Below are positions 45,676 through 57,753 of a stretch of 64,000 nucleotides of DNA, piece by piece. The notes under the pieces were generated by a model. It did no database searches. It saw only the letters and a list, made by a program, of their open reading frames with translations, and was not told where the DNA came from. A program made the translations under genes and the position numbers. The stretch comes from Plumapathes pennacea (taxonomy: Eukaryota > Cnidaria > Anthozoa > Antipatharia > Myriopathidae), in assembly GCA_964036295.1 (NCBI GenBank), contig OZ038472.1:1751501-1815500 (forward strand), written 5' to 3'. Each line of letters opens with the position of its first letter. The first letter of the stretch is position 1.

Positions 45676-48600
45676 GGGTACGAATCTCAAAGTTGATCTT
45701 AATTAAAACAGGTGAGAGTACTGTGTTTAATATTGTTTCTTACGATTTAGCTTGGTAAATACCCTCCCCTATTCACCTCCACTTCGGCGAATAATTGTTA
45801 TATAACCAATATACTGGTCAACTATTTACTTGAATCGACTTTGATGATGAAATATTTAATACTCTAGGGTTTTGCTTACCGCTGCATTGAACTCCATCTC
45901 CTTGGTATCCATTGTTGCAAGTGCAGGTGAATGAGCCTTCTGTGTTTTTGCACACAGCGTTTACGTCACAGTTGTCTTCGTAGCACTCGTCTATGTCTGT
46001 TTACAAGAAAGGGAAAGAAAAATTGAATTTCAATGCATTTTATTGTCCAAGAAACTTGCTCTTATGAGCTGGATAACCAAAATATCGGAGAGAAATACAC
46101 AGATTGTTCAGTCTCTATAGCACGTTGTCTTACCGTCACACTTAACGCCGTCTCCTTGGTAACCATTGTTGCAAGTGCAGTTGAATGAGCCCGCTGTGTT
46201 TTTGCACGTAGCGTTTACGTCACAGTTGTCTTTGTTTTCGTAGCACTCGTCTATATCTGTTTACAAGAAAGGGAAAGAAAAATTGAATTTGAATGCATTT
46301 TATTCTCGAAGCAACTTGCTCTCATGAGCTGAGTAGCCAAAATATCGGAGAGAAATACACAGATTGTTCAGTGTCTAAAGCACGTTGTCTTACCGTCACA
46401 CTTAACGCCGTCTCCTTGGTAACCACTGTTGCAAGTGCATTTGAATGAACCGGGAGTGTTTTGACAAGTGGCATTTGAAGAGCAGTTGCTTCCGCTTTCT
46501 TTGCACTCGTCCACGTCTGTTTATGGCGCGAAGAAAAAGAAAATGGTTAGTTTTCAGATTCAGAAATCAGTAATTAGTATGAGAATAAACGACATATCCA
46601 AGCTAAACAGGCATAAACAGGAAAGAGGAACGGAAACTCAGCTCAAGAGACAATTATATTATAATAATAATAATTACTACGATAAAATGGTTCGGCGTCA
46701 GCGGGCTCAAGTCGCTGGGGTGGGAACTGACATACGTGGCTGGTCGGGGATTCATTAGACTCTTTGCTCCCCGGATGGCTGTATGAAGGTCTTCATCCGT
46801 GATGTCAGCATTGCCAAGAATTCCCTTTATTGCTCTCTTTGCGCTCTTGATCATGGCTTCAAACACTCCTTTAAAGTGAGGGGTCGACGGAGGATTGAAT
46901 TTGCATTGGTGCCGCGTTGTTTCTCGAATGACCTGGTCATGGTCAAAGGCACCAACTAACTACCATAGTTCCCTCTCTGCGCCAACAAAGTTTGTTCCGT
47001 TATCGGAAACCACGAAGTTCGGCGACCCCCTCCTTGATGTCATGCAGACGCATTTACGAATGAATCTGTATCGAGGCTGTACGATATCTTAAGATGCACG
47101 GCTCTTGTGGTGAGGCAAGTAAATAGGCACAAGTACCGCTTTGCTCTGGTCTTGCCACGCACTTGTTTGGTCATGTATGGCCCCACCAAAATCTACAGCG
47201 ACGCGCTCGAAGGCTTTTAGTGTTGCCTTCAGTCTCGATCTTACCAGAGGAGCCACCATTTGGTTGATAGGTCTTGCTAGGAATCTTCGTCGGCACACAC
47301 GTTTCTAACCGCACGTCTCCCTTTGACGACCCAGAATCGTGTACGCAGTTCTGTCAACAGATGTTCAACACCTGTTCCACGCCCAAGTCGTTCGTGCAAG
47401 TGAGCAATAATGAGCCTCGTCACGGGATGATCTTGGGAAGGAGGATTGGGTGTCTTGCATCATAAGGAAGCTCCTCCGCAAAGCGTAGGCGACCATTCAC
47501 TCTCAAGATTCTCTCTTCATCTCTCTGTAAATTCAACTGCTTCAGGCTCTTTTTCTTGTTCGTCGCCAAGGAATGATTCAGATAACCAGGTGACCAGATG
47601 ATCTCTGCCTTTCTTATGTCATCTTTAGTAAGCGACAGGGCCTTCCCTCTAGACTCGATTGGTAAACGGCAGTTCTTTACGAATCGTAATATCCATCCCG
47701 TTACGTGTATCAGGCGGGAGAAACTTCAAAAGTGGCTGGGGTCAATGCAAGTCTTCTTGTGACTTCTTTGGGTCACCTATTTTCCGGTTTTTTTTTTTTT
47801 TTTTTTTCTTCTTCTTCTTCTTCTTTTCTCTCCTCTCGGACATCAATTTGCTGTCGTCTGGCTACACTTTCAAAAGGGATTGGCTCTAAGTGCGGCCATT
47901 TTGTCTTTAGTTCGGACCACTGGAAGGCAGGCGCGTCACCAGTTATGTTTTCCAGAGCGTTCACTTGCAGGTTAGCTGAGAATCTGCCGTCGAGGTTAGC
48001 TATGAAATTCAACCAGGCGAGAGAGCTTGTTTACTTCAAACCCTCCGGTACCAGTAATCGTCAGACTTTGGCTTTGTCCCTGTAACATGAGTTCCGCTGC
48101 TGCTTGCTCCGTCACATGAGCCAGTTGAACACGGGTCTAACATCACATTCACTTTCAGTTTCTTACTTTCATTTGTAATGAAGGCGGGACACATTTTCAG
48201 GCTGGTGATTGGTCACATGGGATTGCGTCCTTGTCCTGGGTGTAAACTCTCTGGTGGTGTGGATTCTTCTACCCCATCAGTACTTGCCGACATTACTGCA
48301 TTCTGGATCTGACCTTGCGATAAGTCCATGCCTCTAGCACGGGTTTGGTTGGTGACGGTGTCTTGTGTTTGTCGGTCACTGGAAATTAGCATAACATGGC
48401 GGCCGAACGCGTCTCTCAGAGCTCCGCATGCTTCTGGCTGATTTGTACATACCTAGTATGTTCCAGTACGGCATTACTACACCATAAGCCTGGCAAAGCT
48501 GGGACCTTAGCTCCGAACATGGAAGCAACCCCCGGACACGGCTCCGAACATGAGGTCGAGCCTATTGGTCTTGCGAGACTGGCCATTATCCGCCATATTG

Positions 48601-51600
48601 GCTTGCCGCCCAAGTACAACTCCACCAAGAGACCACTCAAGCGCAAGTTCTCCCAGGGAAAGATCCCTTACTATCCAAACTCCCATGCAGTTCACAGCAT
48701 CGACCTCATGAGGGCGGGTGACATAGAAACAAACCCAGGAGACGTAAAAAACCCGTGCTCCGTATGTGCCAGATCGGTTGCAAAGAATCACAGAGCTCTC
48801 CACTGCTCAGAATGCAAACTTAAATGCCACATCAAATGCGGATTCATATCAACAGCTGCATTCAGCAAAATGTCCTTAGACACAAATCACCTATGGATTT
48901 GTCCCACATGCGTAACAAAAGCGACATTACCTTTCGCCGGTATTGAGAACACAGAATTATTGGAGATACTACAAGGCGAGCGAGACCACGCAATCAATAC
49001 AAATGATATCAGCGACCAAGATGACAGCGGATACTTATCAGTCTTTGCTCAAACAACGTTTAACACTTACATCTGCGACATCACAATAGGCCACCTCAAC
49101 ATACGCAGTATCAGAAATAAGATGGATGAACTAAAAGTACTTCTCCAAGTCTGCCCGTTCGATATTTTCGCCGTCACTGAAACGCACTTGGACCACTCAG
49201 TCAGCGAAGATGGAATGGAAATGACAGGCTACGCACACTTCCGAAAGGACAGAATAAAAGGCAAAGGCGGAGGATGCCTGGTGTACTACAAAACACACCT
49301 CCAGGTCAAGCGCAGAGGCGACCTTGAGGACACACAAACAGAGACAATATGGTTACAATTGAGGACTAAACAATCAACTAATATACTCATCGGAACAGTT
49401 TATCGACCTCCAACCGACTTGAATTTCTTTGAGAAAATTGTCACGCCACTGGAGAAGGCCTGGGCCAAATGCAACAACATCATAATGATGGGAGACTTTA
49501 ATTGCGACCTCTTAAAGGATGACAACCAAATCTCCTACCTGGGAGCGAAGCTAACCGGTATTCTGGACCAATATAACTTACACAACACAATCAAGGAACC
49601 CACAAGGATAACACCTGAAACAAAGACGCTCATTGACCTTATTGTTACCTCAAACAAGCAATTAATCCACAGGACTGGAACACTGCCTCTTGGTATATCA
49701 GACCACAATTTGATATATGCAAATCTGACAACAAGAATAAAGAGGCCAAAACCAAAGATAGTATTCACGCGCAATTACAAACAGTTTGAGGAGGAAACCT
49801 TTCGCAAAGATATTCAAGCAGTACCCTTCCAAGTGTGCGAGATATTCGATGATCCGGACGATTCATACTGGGCTTGGAGACAACTCTTCAATGATGTATG
49901 TGACCAACATGCACCGTGGAAAGAAATCAAAATCAGGAGTAAGTCCCTCCCCTGGGTTACAAGTGGAATCAGATCAAAGATGAACAAAAGATACAAAGTA
50001 TTAAAGAAAGCTCAAGTGGAAAATAAGCCGGAGCTATGGAGGGAATACAGAAAACTCAGAAATGACGTCACCAAAAGCCTACGAGCGTCTAAGGAGGCTT
50101 ATTACAGGGAAATGTTCTCTCGCGTAACGACGACCAAAGCGTACTGGAAACTCCTGAAGAAAGCTACTAAGCCAATATCAAACCAAGGCATAGGCCCCAT
50201 CAAGCGCGAAAACGGGACCTTGTGCGTAAAGGATAGCGAGAAAGCTGCGCTACTTAACGATTATTACGCCAATGTCGGCCTAAATCTAGCCAACGAGCTC
50301 CCGACCACGCACGTACTCGACACTCATCCCTACATCCACAGTGTAACTCCAACGATTGACAGAATCGCAGCAGATCCAAAAAGAGTGCAACAATTAGTTA
50401 CTAGCCTAAAGAAGGACAAGGCGTCAGGCCCGGACAACATCCTACCTAGACTTCTCAAGGCAGCTGGTGATGAAATTGTCCCGCCGCTGGTGAACATATT
50501 TAACATCAGCATTAACACCAACCGGTTACCAGATATTTGGAAAACCGCGAGGATGACAAGCGTACACAAGAAGGGAGATAAAACCAACAGGGAAAATTAC
50601 CGACCCTTGTCCAACCTGTGTGCACCAAGCAAGATCGTGGAAACTCTAGTTTCAGACACAATTAAGAAACACGTGATCGACGACTTTAGCATGGTAACAA
50701 AAAGACAGTGGGCCTACCGCAAAGGACACTCGACAGAACTTATGCTAATCAAACTAACGGAGGAATGGAAGAGTGAACTAGCTAAAGGCAACTTTGTCGC
50801 AACAGCGTTCATAGATTTTCGCAAGGCGTTCGACTCGATATCACACAACATTCTCCTGAAAAAGCTGCAATCATTCGGGATTACAGGAGACCTCTACTAC
50901 TGGATCGAGAACTATCTAACAAACAGAAAACAATAAACCCAGATAAACGGAGAGGTCTCAGAATACGCTGACGTAACATACGGAGTTCCTCAGGGATCAG
51001 TTCTCGGCCCGCCGCTGTTTTCGCTCTTTACCTCAGATCTACCAAACGATGTTGCTTCCGGCACCATATACCTATACGCTGACGATACAACCTTGTACTG
51101 TGTAGCAAAGACAGCTGATTTAGCTGTCACTCAGCTGAACCGAGCGCTGGATGAACTACACAAATGGAGCAACAAAGCAAAACTGACTATCCACCCAAAG
51201 AAGTGCGAAGCTATGTTGATACACAAGCAGAATTTCATTGGCCCACTTCAGCAACTCCGAATCGGCAAAGAAACTGTCAAGTGGGTCACATTTACAAGAC
51301 TAGTAGGCGTTACACTTGATAGCAAACTAAGCTGGGTCAAACATCTCACCGACCTACAGAAGGCTTACGCAGGCAAATTAGCCCTACTCAACAGAATGAA
51401 TTTCCTTCCACGGGATGCCCTAGTGGAATTCTACACAAAAGTCATACTACCATCTGTGCTATATGGTCAAATCCTCTGGAGCTCCTGTGATAAAAAGCAC
51501 TTAGACAAAATAGAGAGGCTGCACGCAAGAGCCGCAAGGGTCATTTACCGTCAACCCTGGGACACAGAAACGTCTAAGGCCTTAAACACCGCGGGATGGC

Positions 51601-54600
51601 AAACATTAAACGCCGTGTACAAGAGGAAACTGCTCTTATTAGCACATAGAGCGGTACATGACAAGAACACACCAGCGAGCATCAAAGACATGTTTGCCAA
51701 AAGAACCATGAACCATTCACTCCGAAGCGCACAGGCGCTCGAAATACCGACGCCGAAAACGGAATTCGACAGAAACACCATACGATACAGGGCAACCATC
51801 ATCTGGAACTCACTCCCAAATGAATACAAGAGCATGAGTGACAGTTCTAGCTTTAAGAGACGCGTTAGAGCATTACCCCTGAATGATTTTAGTTTTAAAA
51901 AAGAAGCATGCATGATAACTTTTAAAGATAAGAAATTTACTTACTTTTAATTATAATAGTGTGTATGCGTGTGCGTGCGTGTGTGTGTATGTGAGCGGAT
52001 GCGCGTGGGGATGGTGGGGGGAGGGGGGGGTCGAGGTAGTCAAATGTACGTAAGGTGTAAGTAATAATGTAAGTTAGGTAGTAAAGTGAGTGACTAAAGT
52101 GCAAAAGTAAAGTAAAGAGTTAGGTGAATGACGGGAGCGAGTCTGTAGGATAACGACACTCGATAGATAATTTAATATGTAGATTTTAGATAGAAGACAC
52201 GACCCCACCAGCGTTTTGCTGAAAGTTTGTAATCGTGTATAAATAAAGGTTATTGATTGATTGATTGATTGGTCACGTGCATGAAGATAGCTACTGTGCT
52301 TGTTGCTCGGGCAACCATCAGCTCCACAGCTTCTCGCATTAGGGCAGTCTCTGTTAAAGTGGCCAGTTGCTAGGCAACGAAAACAAAGACCTGCTCTTGC
52401 AAGTTCCTTCCTTGTTGGAACGGTCATCTCTTTGAAGACTCTGCAGGTCCATGGAGGATGATCTTCTCTGCAGTGCGCTCTACTACGCACTTTCTGGCTT
52501 TTCGTGAAGTGTTGAATCCCTTAACACGTCAATTCTTCTGTCATTTTTTCTGTCATCAAATCTGGTGGTCTTCCTTCCATAAAATTATCTTGCTTCCTGT
52601 CTGGCCTCATCCATTATCTGAACTTTCATTTCTTTCCACCGCACCAACGTTTCAAAGGTCTCTCGTTTGTACTGGTCAAAAGGTCACAGCTTGTATGCCT
52701 GTAGATCCTCCTCTGGTATCTTTTCCTCTGCTGTCAGGTTTAGACTCTGGCCTGTGAGTTCTCCTAACTCACAATCGCGCTGTAGAACCAGTACTCTGTC
52801 AAGCACAGCTAGAAAGTCTTCCAAGTTTCGTGGCCTCAGTTTTCGCCAACTGCCAAGTGTCGCCAATTGGTTCATTTGCGTGCGTCTTTCTCCTCACTAC
52901 TTTTTCTCTAAATTTTCTTTTCGATAGTTTAAAAGATCAACATTCAAACTAACGACAACCAAAATTTCATAGTATTTGACGTACCCGTGCATGGTGAAAA
53001 CTCGTTTCTTCCGTTATTAATTTACCACTAGTTTACAGATAATGGTACTCATTGAACAATCTTCTCAGAAGAAAGCTAAGGACCTTTTTACCAAATAAAC
53101 AACCAGTATAGAGCCCTTAGTGTATTTGTTTATGAGAACTAGAGTGATTTTCTTGACCCTTGAGAATCGCCCGAATTACGTTTTGCAAATTTTCTCCCAA
53201 AGCGGGTGAAATCTGGACAAACTAACTACATCACGTTTTCTTACTTACTAATGCCTACAACTGACCAAAGTATGAGCGATTTCGATATTTTGAGTTTGGC
53301 CGCTCTATGTTCAATTTCTACAGACATCTGCTCTTAATTAGCACTCCGTGTGGTGTTTTTAAATTTTTTATTTAAAGTTAACTTCAAGTCACGTCCACAC
53401 TTGTCCGGAAATTCTCCAAACCGCATCTTTCTTTCTTTTTTTCCGTTTATGAAAATTTCTCCCTTGACACTCATCGTTTTCAATTTGGTTTTGGTCGTCC
53501 ACAATAAAACGCAAAAATGAGTAAATACAAAATAACGTGACGTCAGAGTTTTCAAAAAGTTTCGCGTTTTTACCCGTCCAATTAGGCTTTCAAAACAATC
53601 CACTTTGAAGAGCGTTTTAAAAGGTTGCGTTTTGTGACCAAAAATGCCGTCATAGAATGGACGAAGGCCAAAACGGAAAATACAATGACTAATGTGGATG
53701 TGGCCTTGCACATACTGTGTTCGACTTCAACTCACCTGTTTCGCATTTCTTTCCTTTAAATCCAGGAAGACATTTGCACTTGAAGTCGCCATGAGAGTAG
53801 AGAGCGATGCATTTTCCTCCATTCACACAGGGCCCCTCCGAACACTTGTTCTGCAAAGACAGGTTTCAAAGCATTAAAAAAAAAAAGCTTTCTTGCCGAT
53901 GAAAAGTTTTCCATTAACATTTCCAAAGATATTAACATATTATTTTCCTGTTTATGTTCGATGTTAGTAGCATTTGGGAATATAAACAAAACAAAACGGT
54001 TCTTACATTAAAAGCATATTGAACACGGAGATTCCGCTATCCCGCATATGCCGGTATTTTACCGATAAAAACCGTATCGTACCGGAAAAAATTGAGGCTG
54101 CCGGTATTCCTTACCGGAAAAATATGAAGTACAACCTTTTTCTGAAGGCTCGCCTGGCCAAAGGGAGCCCACACTGGATATGCTACTCGTTCTAGAGACA
54201 AAATGCGCCGAAACGGTCGAAAACTCGATGAGATAGATTATCTCGTGTCCAGTTCCGCTGCAGCAGAAGAAACGATTATTTTGCTTCACATGTATGTTGT
54301 ACCAGTTCCAGGTGGCTCCGTACCGGAAAAAGTATTTCCTACCGGTACTCTGTACCGGCTGATGGACGAGTCTAGCGGAAGCTCTGACACATCGCAGCAA
54401 TTTTGTTAAAAACAGTGCCGGAGAAACTTACGTGAATGGCATGGTGATGGAAGTGAGGATTCGCTTGAAACTTCTCAGAGAAGTTGTACTTGTCAGAAGC
54501 GAGCAGTTCACACAGAATACGATTCTCGATGTCAGGCTGTGCCTCCACGTTGAAGGAGAAGCAAGTGACAACGCGAAGGCAAGCGATGGCGCAGTCTGTC

Positions 54601-54806
54601 ATGTCGTTTACCAAACTTGATCCAACTTTGGTGACGTTGAGATGGTGAAACAAATGCTCAACAAAGTTACCGAAGGAGAGTCCAGCGCTTCTTGCCAGTC
54701 GTTGCGAGCACAAAACTTGTTGTTCGGAAAAGAAGTGTATCGCAAAAATGCTGGCGAAAACCAAGACACTTCTCCTCACTCCAGTCATAGCCAAGGATGT
54801 TTTCAA
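44479..54806 (-). CDS. Secreted PAN/EGF/TLDc-domain protein
   Basis: Exons, minus strand: 54806-54432, 53850-53736, 46516-46394, 46256-46134, 45997-45880, 45567-45319, 44789-44479. The signal peptide (1-33) is clear. Exon 1 encodes a PAN/apple-like cysteine domain ([15 protein letters not shown]). Exon 2 encodes an EGF domain (GPCVNGGKC...[13 protein letters not shown]). Three calcium-binding-type EGF exons follow (DVDEC, DIDEC). The last two exons give a TLDc domain ([13 protein letters not shown] to [10 protein letters not shown]). All phases are class 1 from exon 2 onward, so EGF exons can be skipped symmetrically. The fifth exon has one extra base (GTTTTA where its sister exon has GTTTA), which breaks the frame; skipping it gives 431 residues. 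Intracellular TLDc proteins act in oxidative-stress protection and V-ATPase regulation; the job of a secreted one is unknown. Intron 2 (7.2 kb) holds the nested retroelements. Confidence 0.85.
45676..46700. other. TLDc-gene introns between EGF exons
   Basis: The introns following the EGF exons are themselves similar (TTTACAAGAAAGGGAAAGAAAAATTGAATTT at 46000 and 46259), showing that the EGF exons arose by local tandem duplication including intron sequence. Confidence 0.75.
48396..51950 (+). pseudogene. Retrotransposon polyprotein (PHD-like finger, endonuclease, reverse transcriptase) with one in-frame stop
   Basis: A single reading frame of 1185 codons is broken only by TAA at 50934-50936 (codon 847). 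The N-terminus has a hydrophobic stretch (about 13-28) and a 2A-like motif (108-116). A PHD-like cysteine/histidine finger (121-171, CSVC...CSEC...CHIKC...CPTC) follows. The apurinic-type endonuclease (about 232-455) shows [32 protein letters not shown] and SDHNLIY. The reverse transcriptase shows [35 protein letters not shown] and YADDTTLY; the stop falls between the FIDFRKAFD and GVPQG motifs. Otherwise intact, so the insertion appears recent. Confidence 0.9.
48717..48743 (+). other. 2A-like translational recoding motif with altered last residue
   Basis: Encodes GDIETNPG followed by Asp. The 2A consensus is D-(V/I)-E-X-N-P-G-P, known from several APE-type non-LTR elements of animals. All consensus positions are present except the final proline, which is aspartate here. 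The final proline is essential for ribosome skipping in studied 2A sequences, so this copy is predicted not to separate its N-terminal peptide. Confidence 0.8.
52931..53389. other. TLDc-gene intron 2, no feature recognised
   Basis: AT-rich, with no repeat or exon recognised. Confidence 0.4.
53390..53706. mobile_element. MITE-like element related to 56318-56547
   Basis: Begins GTCCACACTTGTCCGG and ends near AATGTGGATGTGGCC, with internal ATGGACGAAGGCCAAAACGG. The inverted ends are diverged, and GGCCAAAACGG is also found in the 56318 copy. Non-coding. Confidence 0.6.
54040..54375. mobile_element. Possible small element with TACCGG-rich ends
   Basis: Clusters of CCGGTA/TACCGG motifs at 54049-54118 and 54325-54360 flank a unique 200-bp core in TLDc-gene intron 1. 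Inverted ends are short and imperfect. Confidence 0.35.
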
Positions 54807-56024
54807 GGTTCTATTTACATTCTGATTTGATTTGCAAAATGTCTTCTAAATTTTGCTCAAGAAAGAACACTCTTTTTGTCTTTTCAAAAAAGTTTCGAGT
54901 AGCTATGTGATCAATCCGCGAAAAATAAACCAGAATCATAAAAGGGTTTTGGCCAGACGAAATATATCCCCATTCTCCTTTATTCTTATTGGCTGATTTA
55001 CATCACATGTCAATTTTTTATAAATATGTATTGTCATTAGACTGCATGTGGCTGATGAATTTGTTTTTCACTCTTACACAATAAAACTATAATGAAACAT
55101 TCGAGAAAAAGATGCTTTTATCCATAGCGCAATGTGCAAATGTTTTCTATTACTTGTTGTTTTATGCAATATGATCGTTTTTCTCAAAAAAAAAAATAAA
55201 AATAAAAAAAAAATTATAGTGCTAAACCGACGTGTACAAAGTTATTGAAAATTGTGTTTAAATCAATTTCAATATCCATCAGCGCTAAGCGCGCGATGTT
55301 GTTTTTAATTAGTATTCATGGCAGGTGTACTTACTAATTAAACAAGACAAATAATTCACAAAATATATACTAAAGATAGTGTTACAACTTTGAAAGCAGT
55401 CCGTGGCGAGTTATATTTATTAATACTGGTATGGATTGCTACTGACATTAGTAACTTTTGAGTAGATAAGAATTAAACCCCAAATCAAAATTGTAAAATT
55501 TACTGTAATGATCACAAGTCATTGTAATGGCTTCAGTTTAATAATTCGAAACAACTTTATGCTGCAGGACGATGTTCAACTAACTAAGATACATTGACAG
55601 TCTTAATGCGTGCAGTGCCTGCTTCTACACATCATTTTCGCATTTCTTTCCTTTAAATCCTAGAGGTTTCGAAGGATTTTTGTTTAATTTTCGTGCCAGA
55701 GGTTGTTTTTTTTAATTTGTACAACTGTCTCTAAGCAATAAAGCATAACGCGTAATTATACTTGGAGTTAAAATGTTCCCATTGACATTAACACATATTC
55801 AACAGAATGATTATTACAAGAAATACGATAATCACGGATATCCCCTCGCCCTGTAGGTGGGTTATCGGGATGGGGAATACAATTAACACAAACTATGTGA
55901 ATACCTTTATTCTGTAATTAAAATTTCGCGAGTCGTGAAACTTTACCCTGTATAAAATTCATACAAAACAGAAATTATATAGAATAAAACGCCCCGACCT
56001 GTCGCCTATATATAAAACTTTTAT

Positions 56025-56240
56025 GTAGAGGCGACGAGTCGGGTAGTGAAACTCAATTGCTAACACGCCCCAAGCTTTTTTTTTTTTTTTTTTTTGTACA
56101 AAGTTTTATGTAGAGGCGAAGAGTTGGGGAGTTAAACCCAATTGGTAACACGCCTCGAACTTTTTTATTGTACAAAGTTTTATGTAGAGACGACGAGTCG
56201 GGGAGTGAAACCCAATTGGTAACACGCCCTGGGCTGTTTA
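56025..56240. repeat. Tandem repeat with a unit of about 80 bp, three copies
   Basis: Units start near TTTTATGTAGAGGCGA, contain GAGTCGGGGAGTGAAACCCAA and end with AACACGCCC. The first spacer contains a poly-T run. Confidence 0.85.
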
Positions 56241-56317
56241 TTCTGAATGATTTTATTACAGGATAAAGTTTCACGTCCGGCGAAATTTTAATCACAGAAT
56301 AAAATTTGTACATAGGC

Positions 56318-56547
56318 CCCGTCCTCAATAATCCGGATAAATTTGAAAACGGAGGTTTCGTATGAAAACGCATCGAAAGTTTTTTGTCCTCACTACCGTT
56401 TTCGTTTTCGAGTCGTTTTTGCCGTCCACACTAAAACGCGTTTTCGAAAATATCCCTTAAATGCGTCGTTGTGTGGACGGGAGGCCAAAACGGATAAAAT
56501 GAATATCCGGTTTCAAATATATCCGGATTAGTGTGGACGGGGCCATA
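56318..56547. mobile_element. MITE with GGCCCCGTCC...GGACGGGGCC termini
   Basis: The left terminus GGCCCCGTCCTCAATAATCC, followed by GGATA, is matched in inverse by TATCC then GGATTAGTGTGGACGGGGCC. ATA flanks both sides and may be a target duplication. The interior is rich in AAAACG/CGTTTT complementary strings. Relatives are at 53390-53706 and possibly 30555-30740. Confidence 0.85.
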
Positions 56548-57753
56548 GTCAATTTTTTATTTTAACATAAGCTGCGATTACTCCAGTCAACGCAGCATTC
56601 TAACCAAATATGTGTATGTGTTTTTACTTTATAAAGTGCGCTTCTTCGAGTGCGAACAAATTTAAAACTAAAAGCGAGAGCTCCTTGTTTGTCTCGGAAA
56701 TATTTTAATGATGTGAATATATTAGCTAATATCGTCTGGGTCACACACGATTCAAAATAAGGGAAAGGTTATCTTCCACGAAGGCACTCTGAAATAGCTT
56801 TGAAAATTAGCGAAATAGTCTCAATACGATCCTACTTCGCCTTTACCACAGTCCGCATCAAACCACAAACTAATATACGGCGACTGTTGAAACACACAAA
56901 AGACGTTTGCAATTATATTTTTTACAATAACACCTCAGTTTCTCGCTTTGTGATTGGCTCATCATCAATAAGAGGACAGATATATAAAATTGGGTGCTGA
57001 CTACAATAATTTGGACGAAGAAAGTGAATTCAGCTTCAAATTTACCTTAAGTCTTGCAAAAGCGACATTCGGCAATTGAAGTGAGACCAGAAGTGTTCAG
57101 AGGCGAAATTCCCTGAGCTTTTTCTTGAAATTGTCGAGAAAACCGTAGCAGAAACACGTTTAGTTTCATTTCTTTTCAACTTCTTTGACACAATTTTATT
57201 TTGCACCCGCAAAATGCTCACGTCAAGCTGTCACTTTTTGGCCAATGAAGTCTTCAATTTTAACCTCGACCAATTAGAAAGCGAGAAGAGTTGTTGACAA
57301 TATTTCGGTCAAATCGAACAAAATTCGGTTGTTATGGCTCCGGTCGCACTCGTAACTTTAACAACATTATGTCAACTTTTGCATTCATTTGAAGTGCAAA
57401 CAGCGCTTGTCACCAGAACTCTATGTCAGAAAATTGCTACCAAATATTGAAGAAGCTGTCGTAATGCTGTCGATGCTGAGTTATTATCGACTAAACTTCC
57501 TAGTGCGACCGGGCCCTATAACGCGTTTCATCATCAGAGGACAAACACATAAAAAACTAACGTCAATTTGTTAAACTATAGTCAACTGTATTTAAAAACT
57601 CAATGGTTCCTGACAGTCGCAGTGTTTCTTGAAAATTGCTTCTTGAAAATGAAAAAAACTCCTATCGTCTACGTTATCCTTCAGTGATTTCAAAATATAG
57701 ACTTAAGCCCTCATACAGAAAATTCCGATCTCCATATCATTGAGCGCCCGTAG

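Larger units (their letters stand above)
48380..52270 (+). mobile_element. CR1/L2-type non-LTR retrotransposon, nearly complete, nested in BEL/Pao
   Basis: Bounded by a 6-bp direct repeat GGTCAC (48374-48379 and 52271-52276), a plausible target duplication. The element has a 15-bp leader, one long coding region (48396-51950), a 320-bp 3' region and a tail of TTGA/ATTG repeats after AATAAAGG. The flanking BEL/Pao frame on the opposite strand is continuous once the insertion and one direct repeat are disregarded, which supports these limits. Confidence 0.85.
46680..52930 (-). mobile_element. Decayed BEL/Pao LTR-retrotransposon internal region, split by a CR1/L2 insertion
   Basis: Read on the minus strand, a gag-like part (52930-52277) includes a C-X2-C-X4-H-X4-C zinc knuckle. 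After the nested insertion comes an aspartic-protease-like DPCSTGS (about 48150) and a segment with WPHLEPIPF (about 47900). An integrase follows whose core shows AVDFGG, SDNGTNF and HFKGVFEAM in the order expected for D, D and E (47250-46800). Stops and frame changes are frequent and the reverse transcriptase region is missing, so this is an internally deleted, inactive copy. No LTRs were identified. It sits in intron 2 of the TLDc gene, on the same strand as that gene. Confidence 0.8.
54807..57747. other. Region upstream of the TLDc gene, no gene recognised
   Basis: AT-rich, with presumed TLDc-gene promoter at the left. Contains a short stretch resembling TLDc exon 2 (about 55635-55670), a triplicated 80-bp repeat and a MITE, described separately. 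Short open frames at 56800-57000 and 57389-57574 show no domain. Confidence 0.45.

Noticed and set aside
47659..48085. Phenylalanine- and serine-rich proteins on the plus strand
   Set aside because: Antisense to the BEL/Pao protease region and a poly-T tract; the minus strand carries the recognisable motifs.
51551..51913. Antisense frame in the retrotransposon
   Set aside because: Shadow of the RT C-terminal coding region.
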